This document shows positions 24,529-32,886 of a stretch of DNA of 64,000 nt, piece by piece. Position numbers and translations under genes: made by a program. The stretch comes from VRUE01 sp963732225 (GTDB lineage Bacteria > Actinomycetota > Thermoleophilia > Solirubrobacterales > 70-9). The notes beneath the pieces were generated by a model. The model worked only from the letters and a program-made list of their open reading frames with translations, did no database searches and was not told the DNA's origin. The stretch spans positions 310,001 through 374,000 of the forward strand of contig CAVSYR010000005.1 in NCBI GenBank assembly GCA_963732225.1, read 5' to 3'. Within the stretch, counting starts at the first letter, position 1, and each line of letters starts with the position of its first letter.

Positions 24529-25896
24529 CTAGGACCGCAGGCGCGTGGCTGCGGCGTCGATGCGGGCTAGCGATTCCACGCGCCCGAGCGCCGCAAGTGA
24601 CTCGAAGATGCCCGGTGAGACCGAGGTGCCGGTGATCGCGACCCGAATCGGCTGGTAGACCTTGCCGGGCTTGGCGTCGAGCTGCTCGGGAATTGGGTTG
24701 AGCGCAGCCTCGACCGCCTCGGTGTCAAAGCCCGACGCATCGGCCAGGGCGCTGCGCGATGCCTCCAGCGCCTCCAGCGCGCCGTCCTTCATCACCTTGG
24801 CCCAGGCCTTCTCATCCTCCACCGGTGACTCGAAGAGGAAGCGGATCAAGCCCCAGACCTCCTCCAGCGTCTGCGCTTTCTCCTGGGCGATCGCGCAGGC
24901 GGCGCGCAAACGCTCGTCGGGCTGACGCCCGAGGTGGCGGGCCACGGCGGCGGTGTACTCATCGAGCGGGAGCTCGCGCATGAAGCGGCCGTTGAGCCAG
25001 CGCAGCTTCTTCTCGTCGAAGATCGCGGCCGAGCGACCGACGTCCTCGACCCGGAAGCGACGGACCAGCTCCGCGGTCGCCATCACCGTCGTGTCGTCAT
25101 CGGTCCCCCAGCCAAGCAGGGCGAGGTAGTTGCGGACCGCCGCCGGCAGGTAGCCGGCCTCGCGCAGCTCCTGCACCGAGGCGGCGCCGTGGCGCTTGGA
25201 GAGCTTCTTGCCGTCGGGGCCGTGCAGCAGCGGCAGGTGCGCGTAGCGGGGTGGCTGGTGGCCGAGCGCGGTGAGGACGAGCAGCTGCTTGGGGGTGTTG
25301 GAGAGATGGTCATCGCCGCGCACCACCTCGCTGATCCCCATCTCGGCGTCGTCGACCGCGACGGCGAAGTTGTAGAGGACCGAGCCGTCGCCGCGGGCGA
25401 TGACGAAGTCGTCATAGCTGCGGTTGGGAAATCTGACTTCTCCCCGGATCAGGTCGTGGACGACGGTCTCGCCATCGTCGGGCACGCGCAGGCGCACTGC
25501 GGCGCCGTCGCCGGAGGCCGGCTCGCCGCGGTAGCCGCGGGCGGCGCCGTGCTCGGCCTTCCAGGCCTCGACGTCCTTGGCGGTGGCCGAGTCGCGGTAA
25601 GCAGCGCCGGAATCGAGCAGCTGCTGCAGTGCCTCTGCGTGGCGATCGGCGCGCGAGGCCTGCGAAACCGGCCCCACGTCCCAGTCGAGCTCGAGCCACT
25701 CCATCGCGTCGAGGATCTGGGCGACGTTCTCCTCGGTCGAGCGCTCGCGGTCGGTGTCCTCGATCCGCAGCACCAGCTCGCCATCGCTGTGACGGGCGGC
25801 GAGCCAGTTATAGAGAGCCGTGCGAGCGCCGCCTATATGTAGGGCGCCAGTGGGCGAAGGGGCAAACCGGAGACGAATCGGAGCGTCGTCAGGCAC
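24529..25896 (-). CDS. gltX: Glutamyl-tRNA synthetase
   Basis: A 455-residue class I synthetase: RLRFAPSPTGALHIGGARTALYNWL holds the HIGH-type motif, and GKKLSKRHGA the KMSKS-type motif at about residue 240. EVVRGDDHLSNTPKQL and the C-terminal anticodon-binding helical domain are present. Together with gatCAB it probably charges tRNA-Gln with glutamate for later amidation. The 3' end lies about 130 bases from the divergently read HDOD gene's start region; both are on the minus strand. Upstream is a hairpin and a tRNA gene on the same strand. Confidence 0.94.
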   Translation of the reverse strand: MPDDAPIRLRFAPSPTGALHIGGARTALYNWLAARHSDGELVLRIEDTDRERSTEENVAQILDAMEWLELDWDVGPVSQASRADRHAEALQQLLDSGAAYRDSATAKDVEAWKAEHGAARGYRGEPASGDGAAVRLRVPDDGETVVHDLIRGEVRFPNRSYDDFVIARGDGSVLYNFAVAVDDAEMGISEVVRGDDHLSNTPKQLLVLTALGHQPPRYAHLPLLHGPDGKKLSKRHGAASVQELREAGYLPAAVRNYLALLGWGTDDDTTVMATAELVRRFRVEDVGRSAAIFDEKKLRWLNGRFMRELPLDEYTAAVARHLGRQPDERLRAACAIAQEKAQTLEEVWGLIRFLFESPVEDEKAWAKVMKDGALEALEASRSALADASGFDTEAVEAALNPIPEQLDAKPGKVYQPIRVAITGTSVSPGIFESLAALGRVESLARIDAAATRLRS

Positions 25897-25932
25897 GCCT
25901 GGAATCTAGATGAACGGCCTCACCACCGCGCT

Positions 25933-25973
25933 TTACGCACAACGGGCTCGCCGAAAGCGAGCCCGTTGCGTAA
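25933..25973. terminator. Strong hairpin between tRNA and gltX
   Basis: TTACGCACAACGGGCTCGC (25933..25951) and GCGAGCCCGTTGCGTAA (25957..25973) pair over 17 bp with a two-base bulge and a short CGAAA loop. No T-run follows on either strand, so it is not a textbook intrinsic terminator. It could end or process the minus-strand tRNA transcript 120 bases upstream. Confidence 0.5.
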
Positions 25974-26030
25974 GAAGCTGCTCCGCTAGCAGCCCGGCCG
26001 TGGACCGAACCCCACTCAGCGTCAGCAACA

Positions 26031-26044
26031 CCTTTGACTAAGGA
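26031..26044 (+). repeat. Inverted copy of the neighbouring tRNA anticodon arm
   Basis: CCTTTGACTAAGGA on the plus strand is identical to the anticodon-arm sequence of the minus-strand tRNA (26123..26136 read in reverse complement). Including the preceding ACA/ACG, 16 of 17 bases match. The two copies therefore form an inverted repeat about 80 bases apart. The motif is partly self-complementary (CCTT...AAGG), which weakens but does not remove its significance. Confidence 0.5.
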
Positions 26045-26090
26045 TCCACAGCGTAGCGTAGAAGTCAGCGCCCGATTTGGAAAACGTGCA

Positions 26091-26164
26091 TCCCCCCGGC
26101 GGGACTCGAACCCGCGACCTCGTCCTTAGTCAAAGGCGTGCTCTATCCACTGAGCTACGGGGGG
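26091..26164 (-). tRNA. tRNA with unusual anticodon arm, identity uncertain
   Basis: The acceptor stem CCCCCCG/CGGGGGG, D-arm GCTC-AGTGGATA-GAGC, T-arm GCGGG-TTCGAGT-CCCGC and discriminator A are regular. The body resembles bacterial tRNA-Arg (AGTGGATAGAGCA). The anticodon arm CGCCT-TTGACTA-AGGACG pairs properly only if one A is removed, giving AGGCG. As written the loop would read GAC (Val), with a pyrimidine at position 37, which is unusual; a normal tRNA-Val(GAC) exists at 52969. It may be a pseudo-tRNA, carry a sequence error, or be an edited or atypical tRNA. No CCA is encoded. Confidence 0.7.
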
Positions 26165-26239
26165 ACGTGAGCGACGATATGTCCGCGACTTGGGGCGTCA
26201 AGGCGCGTTGCGCAATTGGCTCCATAGGATGCGAAATAG

Positions 26240-27103
26240 ATGCTCCTCGGCGCGCATGTCTCCACATCTGGCGGCCTCGACAAGGCGATCGAGCGCGGCG
26301 CCGAGCGCGGCTGCGAATCGATCCAGATCTTCAACCAGAGCCCACGGATGTGGCGGCCGACCAAGTACGGGCCCGAGGACTTCGCCGCCTTCAAAGAGGC
26401 GATGGCTGACTCGCCGGTGGAAGCGGTGGTGATCCACGCCGTCTACCTGATCAACTGCGCCAGCAAGGACAAAGAGCTGCGTAAGAAGTCACAGGCCTCG
26501 CTCACTCACGCCTTGCGGATCGGCGATGAGATCGGCGCCGCCGGTGTCGTCCTGCACCCGGGCGCGCAGGTGAAAGAGCCACTGGGGCCGTCGATGAAGC
26601 GGGCCGGCAAGACGATCGCCGCCGCGCTCAAAGACAGCGAGCGCTGCCCGCTCCTGCTCGAGCAGACGGCCGGCCACAAGGGCCTGCTCGGCCGCGACTT
26701 CGATCAAACCGCCGAGCTGATCGAGCTCGCCGGCAGCGGCAAGCGCCTCGGCCTCTGCCTCGACTCCTGCCACCTCTTCGTCCAGGGTTACGACATCACC
26801 GACGAGGAGCACCTGACCAAAGTGGTCGACGAAGCCGATGCCAAGGTCGGCATCGAGCGCCTCCAGTGCCTCCACGTCAATGACGCCGCCGCCCCGCTCG
26901 GCTCCTGCCGCGACCGTCATGCCAACCTGGGCAAGGGCGAGATGGGCAAACAGGGCCTCGCCGCCTTCCTCTCCGAGCCTCGCTTCGAGGGCCTGCCGGC
27001 GACCTTGGAGACACCGGGTCCCGACAAGAAAGGCGCGGATCGCAAAGAAGTGCTGGAAGCCAAGCGCCTGCGTAAAACGGGCCTCAAGCGACGCGAGCGA
27101 TGA
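26240..27103 (+). CDS. nfo: Endonuclease IV (AP endonuclease)
   Basis: A 287-residue metal-dependent endonuclease that cuts DNA 5' to abasic sites in base-excision repair. It has the family start GAHVSTSGGLDKAIERGAERGCESIQIF, zinc ligands in VIHAVYLIN and VVLHPGA, LLLEQTAG, LCLDSCHLFVQGYD and CLHVNDA...CRDRHANLGKG. Length is right for the TIM-barrel family. The C terminus ends in a basic tail KRLRKTGLKRRER. The ATG at 26240 lies 75 bases beyond the divergent tRNA. It is convergent with the VOC gene. Confidence 0.92.
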   Translation: MLLGAHVSTSGGLDKAIERGAERGCESIQIFNQSPRMWRPTKYGPEDFAAFKEAMADSPVEAVVIHAVYLINCASKDKELRKKSQASLTHALRIGDEIGAAGVVLHPGAQVKEPLGPSMKRAGKTIAAALKDSERCPLLLEQTAGHKGLLGRDFDQTAELIELAGSGKRLGLCLDSCHLFVQGYDITDEEHLTKVVDEADAKVGIERLQCLHVNDAAAPLGSCRDRHANLGKGEMGKQGLAAFLSEPRFEGLPATLETPGPDKKGADRKEVLEAKRLRKTGLKRRER

Positions 27104-27131
27104 CGCCGCCAGCGCGAGAACGGGTCGACAG

Positions 27132-27494
27132 CTAGCCGCCGATCAGCTCGATCCGGTTGCCCCAAGGGTCGGCGACGTAGAACCTGCGCACATCTGGGAT
27201 CGCGTCGTCCCACTGCACCTCGGCGCCAGCCTCCCCCAACCTCTCTGCGAGCCGATCCAAATCTGAGGACGCAACCCGCAGCGCCGGGTGCGCCTTGGTC
27301 GCAGGCGAGAAGTCCGGCGTGATCCCGACGTGAAGCTGATTGTCGCCACAGGTGAACCAGACCCCGCCCCGCGCCCGGAGCGCCTCGGGCTTCTCCAGCT
27401 CACTCAGGCCAAGCAGGCCGCCGTAGAACCGCCGCGCCGCATCCTCGCTGCCAACCGGCGCGGCGACCTGCACGTGATCGAGGCCCTGGATCAG
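27132..27494 (-). CDS. VOC/glyoxalase-fold protein
   Basis: About 120 residues with the vicinal-oxygen-chelate pattern: LDHVQVAAP at the N terminus (the His is a metal ligand), RRFYGGLLGLSELEKP, then GGVWFTCGDNQLHVG, and a second half ending FYVADPWGNRIELIG with the conserved Glu. The standard GTG at 27473 would remove the metal-binding His and strand 1. The CTG at 27494, three bases beyond the stop of the upstream acyl-CoA dehydrogenase gene, keeps the whole domain, so I used it. The substrate is unknown; cotranscription with the dehydrogenase is likely. Confidence 0.72.
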   Translation of the reverse strand: MIQGLDHVQVAAPVGSEDAARRFYGGLLGLSELEKPEALRARGGVWFTCGDNQLHVGITPDFSPATKAHPALRVASSDLDRLAERLGEAGAEVQWDDAIPDVRRFYVADPWGNRIELIGG

Positions 27495-27496
27495 GG

Positions 27497-28795
27497 CTAT
27501 TTGACGTGGACGCCCGAGATCGAGCGCGAGATGACCAGCCGCTGGATCTCCGAGGTCCCCTCGAAGATCGTGTAGATCTTGGCGTCGCGGTGCATCCGCT
27601 CGACCGGGAACTCGCGCGTGTAGCCGTTGCCACCGAGGATCTGAATTGCCCGCTCGGTCGCCCAGACGGCGACCTCGCCGGCCTTCAGCTTCGACATCGA
27701 GCCCTCGGCGTTTTCGAATTTCTGGCCGGTGCGGCCCATCCAGGCGGCGCGCCAGACCAGCAGGCGGGCGGCGTCGATCTCCAGCTTCATGTCGGCGAGG
27801 GTGAAGGCGATCGACTGGTTCTCGACGATCGCGCGGCCGAACTGCTTGCGCTCTTTGGCGTACTCGAGCGCGTACTCGTAAGCGGCGCGGGCGATGCCGA
27901 GCGCCTGAGCGCCGACAGTCGGCCGGCTCGCCTCGAAGGTCTGCATCGCTGCCTGCGACTTGGAACGCTTGCCCTCCCGCACCCGAGCGAGGCGTTCGTC
28001 CAGCTTCTCCTTGCCGCCGAGCAGGCAGGCGCCCGGCACGCGGCAGTCGTCGAGGTGGACGTCGGCGGTGTGCGAGGCGCGCAGGCCGTGCTTCTTGACC
28101 TTGGCGCCCTGCTCACAGCCCTTGGTTCCGGGCGGGATGACGAAGGCGGCGTGACCGCGCGAGCCGAGCTCGCGGTCGACTGAGGCGATGACGACGTGGA
28201 CGTCGGCGATGCCGCCGTTGGTCGCCCAAGCCTTCTGGCCGTTGATCACCCACTCGTCGTTCGCCTCGTCGTACTTGGCGCTGGTGCGAATCGCCGAGAC
28301 GTCGGAGCCGGCGTCCGGCTCGGAGGCGCAGAAGGCGGCGACCTTGGGCTCGTCGGCGCTGCCGAAGCACTGCGGGATCCACTCGCCCATCTGCTCCGGG
28401 GTCCCCTGGCCGAAGATCGCGGCGACCGCCAGCGAGGTTCCCATGATCGCCATGCCGATACCGGCGTCGCCCCAGAAGAGCTCCTCGTTGGCGATCGGCA
28501 GGGTGAGGCCAGTCTCATCGGACCAGAACTGGCCCAGCGCTTCGAAGCTGTAGAGACCGATCTTGGCGGCCTCCTGGATCACCGGCCAGGGGGTCTCCTC
28601 GCGCTCGTCCCATTCCGACGCGGCGGGACGGACGACGCCCTCGGCGAAGCCGTGCACCCACTCGCGGATGTCCTTCTGGTCCTGGTTCAGCTCGAGCGTG
28701 AACTTAGGCCCCTCGCTAGGGGGACCGTCACCGCCCGCCGCCTCCGCCATCAAGCTCTCTTTTTCCGCCTCTGCAACTGCCGTTTGATCGCTCAT
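27497..28795 (-). CDS. Acyl-CoA dehydrogenase
   Basis: A 432-residue FAD enzyme of acyl-CoA dehydrogenase type, which introduces a trans-2 double bond during fatty-acid or amino-acid catabolism. Typical segments are QKDIREWVHGFAEGVVRP, AFCASEPDAGSDVSAIRTSA (FAD and substrate binding), INGQKAWATNGG, the C-terminal helical bundle with RKQFGRAIVENQSIAF, and the end block ILGGNGYTREFPVERMHRDAKIYTIFEGTSEIQRLVISR. The catalytic Glu is expected in IFEGTSEIQ. The N terminus has about 30 extra residues rich in Ala and Glu. It is followed three bases later by the VOC gene. Confidence 0.9.
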   Translation of the reverse strand: MSDQTAVAEAEKESLMAEAAGGDGPPSEGPKFTLELNQDQKDIREWVHGFAEGVVRPAASEWDEREETPWPVIQEAAKIGLYSFEALGQFWSDETGLTLPIANEELFWGDAGIGMAIMGTSLAVAAIFGQGTPEQMGEWIPQCFGSADEPKVAAFCASEPDAGSDVSAIRTSAKYDEANDEWVINGQKAWATNGGIADVHVVIASVDRELGSRGHAAFVIPPGTKGCEQGAKVKKHGLRASHTADVHLDDCRVPGACLLGGKEKLDERLARVREGKRSKSQAAMQTFEASRPTVGAQALGIARAAYEYALEYAKERKQFGRAIVENQSIAFTLADMKLEIDAARLLVWRAAWMGRTGQKFENAEGSMSKLKAGEVAVWATERAIQILGGNGYTREFPVERMHRDAKIYTIFEGTSEIQRLVISRSISGVHVK

Positions 28796-28837
28796 GGCGC
28801 GGGATCGTACACGTAACCGTGTCGCTCTCGCGCGCCC

Positions 28838-29212
28838 TCAGACGTCGCGAAGATCGAAGGCCTTGATGCCCTCAGGACCAGCGTCAGAGCAGTCGAAGAA
28901 GCGGCGGTTGACGCAGTCGTAGGAGTCACCCTCGCCCTCATAGGCCTGCTCGACCGAGAACTGGCAGTGCGGCAGCGCGTCGCCGGTCATCTTCACACCG
29001 CCGAAGCCACCCGGCTGCAGCACGGCCTCGAGATCGACCTTGGCGGCGAAGACATCCTGCATGCAGCCGACGTACTGGCTGCCGGTCAGCATGTCGACGA
29101 AGGAGTAGAGATAGCGGCAGCGCATTTCGACGCAGCCGCGCGGCTCGACCATCTTGTCGCAGAACGAGCGGCACTGGCGGCACTCACCCGTCTTCTCGCG
29201 AGTTGCTGGCAT
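28838..29212 (-). CDS. Cysteine-rich protein of unknown function
   Basis: A 124-residue protein with nine Cys residues. The first ones form CRQCRSFC and RGCVEMRC, suggesting a metal or Fe-S site; others lie at VGCMQD, PHCQFS, YDCVNRR and FDCSDAG. No signal peptide is evident. The remainder is acidic and aromatic (EQAYEGEGDSYDCVNRRFFDCSD). I do not recognise a named family. It lies between dnaE and the acyl-CoA dehydrogenase on the same strand. Function unknown. Confidence 0.65.
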   Translation of the reverse strand: MPATREKTGECRQCRSFCDKMVEPRGCVEMRCRYLYSFVDMLTGSQYVGCMQDVFAAKVDLEAVLQPGGFGGVKMTGDALPHCQFSVEQAYEGEGDSYDCVNRRFFDCSDAGPEGIKAFDLRDV

Positions 29213-29260
29213 GAATGAAGTCTACGGAGGTGTGACCCTGAAAACCAAGGCCTGGACTGG

Positions 29261-32200
29261 CTAAGCAGCCAGGGCAGTGGCGCTGGAGAGGATGTGGTTC
29301 AACTCACTGCGCAGGTGTCCTGAGGGCCGCACCCGGTACCTATCGCCGCATCTGAGCTCCGTCATCCGCCCATCGGAACCGAGCAGGGCGACCCGGACCT
29401 CTTCGGGGCCTTTGTGGTGCTCGAGCACCGCCTTGATTTCCTCGATCAGCGCCTCGGAGTAAGCGGCTTCGGCCACCTCTACCTTGAACGGCCCGCTCGC
29501 CGTACTGACTACCGCCGGCGCGGCGGCTATCTCCGCCGCATCGGGTTCAAAGCGCTCGGCCTCTTGGACGACGAGCTTGGTCTCACCGCGATCCTTGTGG
29601 TCGAGGCGGCCGCGCACGATCACGATCGCGTCGGGCTCGATCACGGCGGCGCTCTCGGACTCGTCGGCCTTGAAGACCAGCATCTCGACCTGCCCCTCGA
29701 CGTCGTCGAGGGTCGCGAACATCATCTGGTTGCCGCTCTTGGTGCGGATCTTCTTGCACTCGGTGACGATGCCGCCGACCGTCACCCAGGAGCCGTCCTG
29801 CTTGTTGGCGAGGGCGGCGATGCCGCAGTCGACCCGGGCGCGCAGGGCGCCGCGGACCTCGGTCAGCGGATGCTCGGAGAGGTATGTCCCCAGGGTCTCC
29901 TTCTCCATCGCCAGCAGCTCGGCGCGCTCGAACTCGGCGGCGGAGATCGGCGGCCGGTGATGCGCCTGGGTCGCATGCGCGCCCGCCCCGGCCTCCTCGC
30001 CGAAATCGAAGATCGAGCCCTGGCCCATCTGGGCGTCCTCCTGGGCCTTCTGTCCCGCCGACTGCGCCGCCGGCAGCGCCTCGAGCATGCCCTTGCGGGT
30101 GGCCTCGGTCGAGTCGAGGGCACCGCACTTGACCAGGCATTCGATTGCGCGCTTGTTCACCGCACGCGAGTCGACCCGCTCGCAGAAGTCCCAGATCGAG
30201 GCGATCGGGGCGTCCTCACGGGCACGCAGGATCGCCTCGACCGCGGCGTGGCCGACGTTCTTGACCGCGTCGAGGCCGAATCGGATCGCGTTCTCGGAGA
30301 CGACGAAGCTGTGGTCGGAGGAGTTGACGTCGGGCGGCAGCACCTCGATCCCCATCTCCTCGCAGCGGTTGACGAAGAACGGCACCTTGTCCTTGGTGTT
30401 CATCACCGAGGAGATCACCGCCGCCATGTACTCGGCCGGGTAGTTGGCCTTGAGGTAGGCGGTGCGGTAGGAGATCAGCCCGTAGCAGGCGGCGTGGGAC
30501 TTGTTGAAGGAGTAGTCGGCAGCGGCTTCGTTCAGCTTCCAGAGGTCTTTGGCGACGTTGGGGGCGGTGTTCGATTCGGCCAGCCCCTGCATGAATTTGT
30601 CCTTCATCGTCGCCATCAGCTCGCGCTTCTTCTTGCCGATCGCCTTGCGCAGGTCGTCCGCCTCGGCGCCGGAGAAGCCCGCCATCTCGCGGGCGATCGC
30701 CATCAGTTGCTCCTGATAGACGACGCAGCCGTGGGTCTCCTTGGTGATCGCGCGCAGGCGCGGGTCCGGGTAGCGCACCGTCGAGGGGTCCTTCTTGCCC
30801 TTGGCGTAAGCAGGGATGTAGGCCATCGCGCCGGGCCGGTAGAGGGCGCCGAGCGCGACCAGGTCGGCGAACTCGGTCGGCCCGACCTTGCGCAGCGCGT
30901 CGCGCATCCCCTCCGACTCGAACTGGAAGACCCCGGTCGAGTCGCCGCGGGCGAGCATCTCGTAGGTCTTGGCGTCGTCGATCGGGATCGCCTCCATGTC
31001 GACCTCCTCGCCGCGCGAGCGGCGGATGATGTCGATCGCGTCCTCGATCACATCGAGGTTGCGCAAGCCGAGGAAGTCCATCTTCAGCAGCCCGATCTCC
31101 TCGATCGGCCCCATCGAGTACTGGGTCACGATCTTGTACTGGCGCTCGGCCTTGCCGCTGCCATTGGCGGGCGCCGGAGCGGTCTTGTCCTCGGCCAACT
31201 GCAGTGGCACCACTTCCTGCAACGGACGGTCGGCGATCACCACCGCGGCGGCGTGGATCGAGTTGTTGCGGATGATGCCCTCGAGACCCTGGGCGACGTC
31301 GATGATCTTCTTCGCGTCGGGCTCGGCGTCGTAGGTCTTCTTCAACTCCTGGCCCGACTTGAGGCATTCCTCGAAGGAGGGGCTGCGGCCCATGATCGGC
31401 TCCGGGATCTGCTTCGCCAGGCGATCACCGGTGCCGTAGTCGAAGCCGAGCACGCGGGCGGCATCGCGGGTGGCCGCGCGCGGTGCCATCTTGCCGAAGG
31501 TGATGATCTGGGCGACCGATTCGCGACCGTACTTGTCGGCGACGTAGCGGATCATCCGCTCGCGGCCGCGGACCGAGAAGTCGATGTCGATGTCGGGCAT
31601 CGACTTGCGCCCGGGGTTGAGGAAGCGCTCGAAGAGCAGGTCTTCGGCAAGCGGGTCGATGTCGGTGATCGTCAGCGCGTAGGCGACGATCGAGCCCGCC
31701 GCTGAGCCGCGGCCGGGGCCGACCGCGATGCCGTTGTCCTTGGCGTATCGCACAAAATCCCAGACGATCAGGAAGTAAGAGGGGAAGCCCATCTCTTCGA
31801 TCACCCCGAGCTCGAACTCCATCCGCTCGACCGCCTCAGCCGGCAGCGGATCGCCGTAGCGCGCCCGCATGCCCGCTTCGGCGACTCGGCGCAGCATCGC
31901 CTCCGGCTCCTCGCCGCCCGGCGTCGGGTAGCGCGGCAGCAGCAGCTTGCCGAGCTCGATGTCGATGTTGCAGCGCTCGGCGATCTCCAGCGTGGTCGGC
32001 ACCGCCTCCGGCCACTCGGCGAAGGAGGCCGTCATTTCCTCGGAGTCCTTGAGGTAGAACTCGTTGGTGTCGAAGCTCATCTTCGGCGCTTCCAGGGTCG
32101 ACTTGGTCTGCACGCAGAGCAGCGCCGCGTGGTCTTCGAAGTCCTCGCGCCGCAGGTAGTGGACGTCAGCGGTGCCGACCAGCGGCCGGCCCAGCTCACG

Positions 32201-32788
32201 GGCGTAGCGAACGATTCCCTCGTTGGCCTTGTCCTGCTCGGGGATGCCGTTCTTCTGCACCTCGAAGTAGACCTGCTCGGGACCGAAGGCCTGGATCAGG
32301 TCGTCGAGGTGAGCCCGGGCGTCATCAGGGCGCTCCTCGATCAGGCGGCGGCAGAAGCGCGACTGCAGGCAGCCGGTGAGCACGATCACGCCCTCGGCGT
32401 GGGCGGCGAGCATCTCCATGTCGACGTTGGCCTTGCCGCGCGAGAAGCCTTCGAGGAAGCCGGCCGAGGTGAGCTTGACCAGGTTGGCCAGGCCGGTGTC
32501 GTTTTCGGCCAGCAGCGTCAGGTGGTTGCGCTCGTACTTCGGCTTCTCCTTGATCGTCTTGACGTCGTCGACGAAGTAGGCCTCGAAGCCGGCGATCGGC
32601 TTGATCCCGTGCTTCTGGCAGGCCTTGTAGAGGTCGACGGCGCCGTTCATCACGCCGTGGTCGGTCAGACCCAGGGCGGGCTGGCCCATTTCCGCAGCCC
32701 GCGCCGCCATCGCGTCGATCTTGCAGGCGCCATCGAGCAGCGAGTACTCGCTGTGGGCATGCAGATGGACGGCGGAGGGGCTACTCAC
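29261..32788 (-). CDS. dnaE: DNA polymerase III alpha subunit
   Basis: A 1175-residue replicative polymerase. The PHP domain starts VHLHAHSEYSLLDGACKI. The polymerase core shows GPGRGSAAGSIVAYAL and the catalytic Asp triad PDIDIDFSVRGRERMI near residue 400, then RNLDVIEDAIDIIRR, the helix-hairpin-helix region and an OB-fold in the last 200 residues (VTVGGIVTECKKIRTKSGNQMMFATLDD). The length is that of the main actinobacterial DnaE1 and not of the DnaE2/ImuC mutasome type. Gene frame is intact over its whole length. A 763-residue open frame antisense to it is a composition shadow. Confidence 0.95.
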   Translation of the reverse strand: MSSPSAVHLHAHSEYSLLDGACKIDAMAARAAEMGQPALGLTDHGVMNGAVDLYKACQKHGIKPIAGFEAYFVDDVKTIKEKPKYERNHLTLLAENDTGLANLVKLTSAGFLEGFSRGKANVDMEMLAAHAEGVIVLTGCLQSRFCRRLIEERPDDARAHLDDLIQAFGPEQVYFEVQKNGIPEQDKANEGIVRYARELGRPLVGTADVHYLRREDFEDHAALLCVQTKSTLEAPKMSFDTNEFYLKDSEEMTASFAEWPEAVPTTLEIAERCNIDIELGKLLLPRYPTPGGEEPEAMLRRVAEAGMRARYGDPLPAEAVERMEFELGVIEEMGFPSYFLIVWDFVRYAKDNGIAVGPGRGSAAGSIVAYALTITDIDPLAEDLLFERFLNPGRKSMPDIDIDFSVRGRERMIRYVADKYGRESVAQIITFGKMAPRAATRDAARVLGFDYGTGDRLAKQIPEPIMGRSPSFEECLKSGQELKKTYDAEPDAKKIIDVAQGLEGIIRNNSIHAAAVVIADRPLQEVVPLQLAEDKTAPAPANGSGKAERQYKIVTQYSMGPIEEIGLLKMDFLGLRNLDVIEDAIDIIRRSRGEEVDMEAIPIDDAKTYEMLARGDSTGVFQFESEGMRDALRKVGPTEFADLVALGALYRPGAMAYIPAYAKGKKDPSTVRYPDPRLRAITKETHGCVVYQEQLMAIAREMAGFSGAEADDLRKAIGKKKRELMATMKDKFMQGLAESNTAPNVAKDLWKLNEAAADYSFNKSHAACYGLISYRTAYLKANYPAEYMAAVISSVMNTKDKVPFFVNRCEEMGIEVLPPDVNSSDHSFVVSENAIRFGLDAVKNVGHAAVEAILRAREDAPIASIWDFCERVDSRAVNKRAIECLVKCGALDSTEATRKGMLEALPAAQSAGQKAQEDAQMGQGSIFDFGEEAGAGAHATQAHHRPPISAAEFERAELLAMEKETLGTYLSEHPLTEVRGALRARVDCGIAALANKQDGSWVTVGGIVTECKKIRTKSGNQMMFATLDDVEGQVEMLVFKADESESAAVIEPDAIVIVRGRLDHKDRGETKLVVQEAERFEPDAAEIAAAPAVVSTASGPFKVEVAEAAYSEALIEEIKAVLEHHKGPEEVRVALLGSDGRMTELRCGDRYRVRPSGHLRSELNHILSSATALAA

Positions 32789-32886
32789 GATCGGTGGCCG
32801 ATAATGCCAATCGGCTCAGATGGAGCGAGGCGCTTTTGAGCGTCTTCCGCGCACCTTCCGCGACTATTTCCGCCAGTGCCGGGCGC

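Noticed and set aside
29414..31705. Long plus-strand open frame of 763 codons opposite dnaE
   Set aside because: Composition is Arg/Asp/Gly/Leu-rich with no motifs, and it is exactly antisense to conserved DnaE sequence. It is a high-GC shadow.
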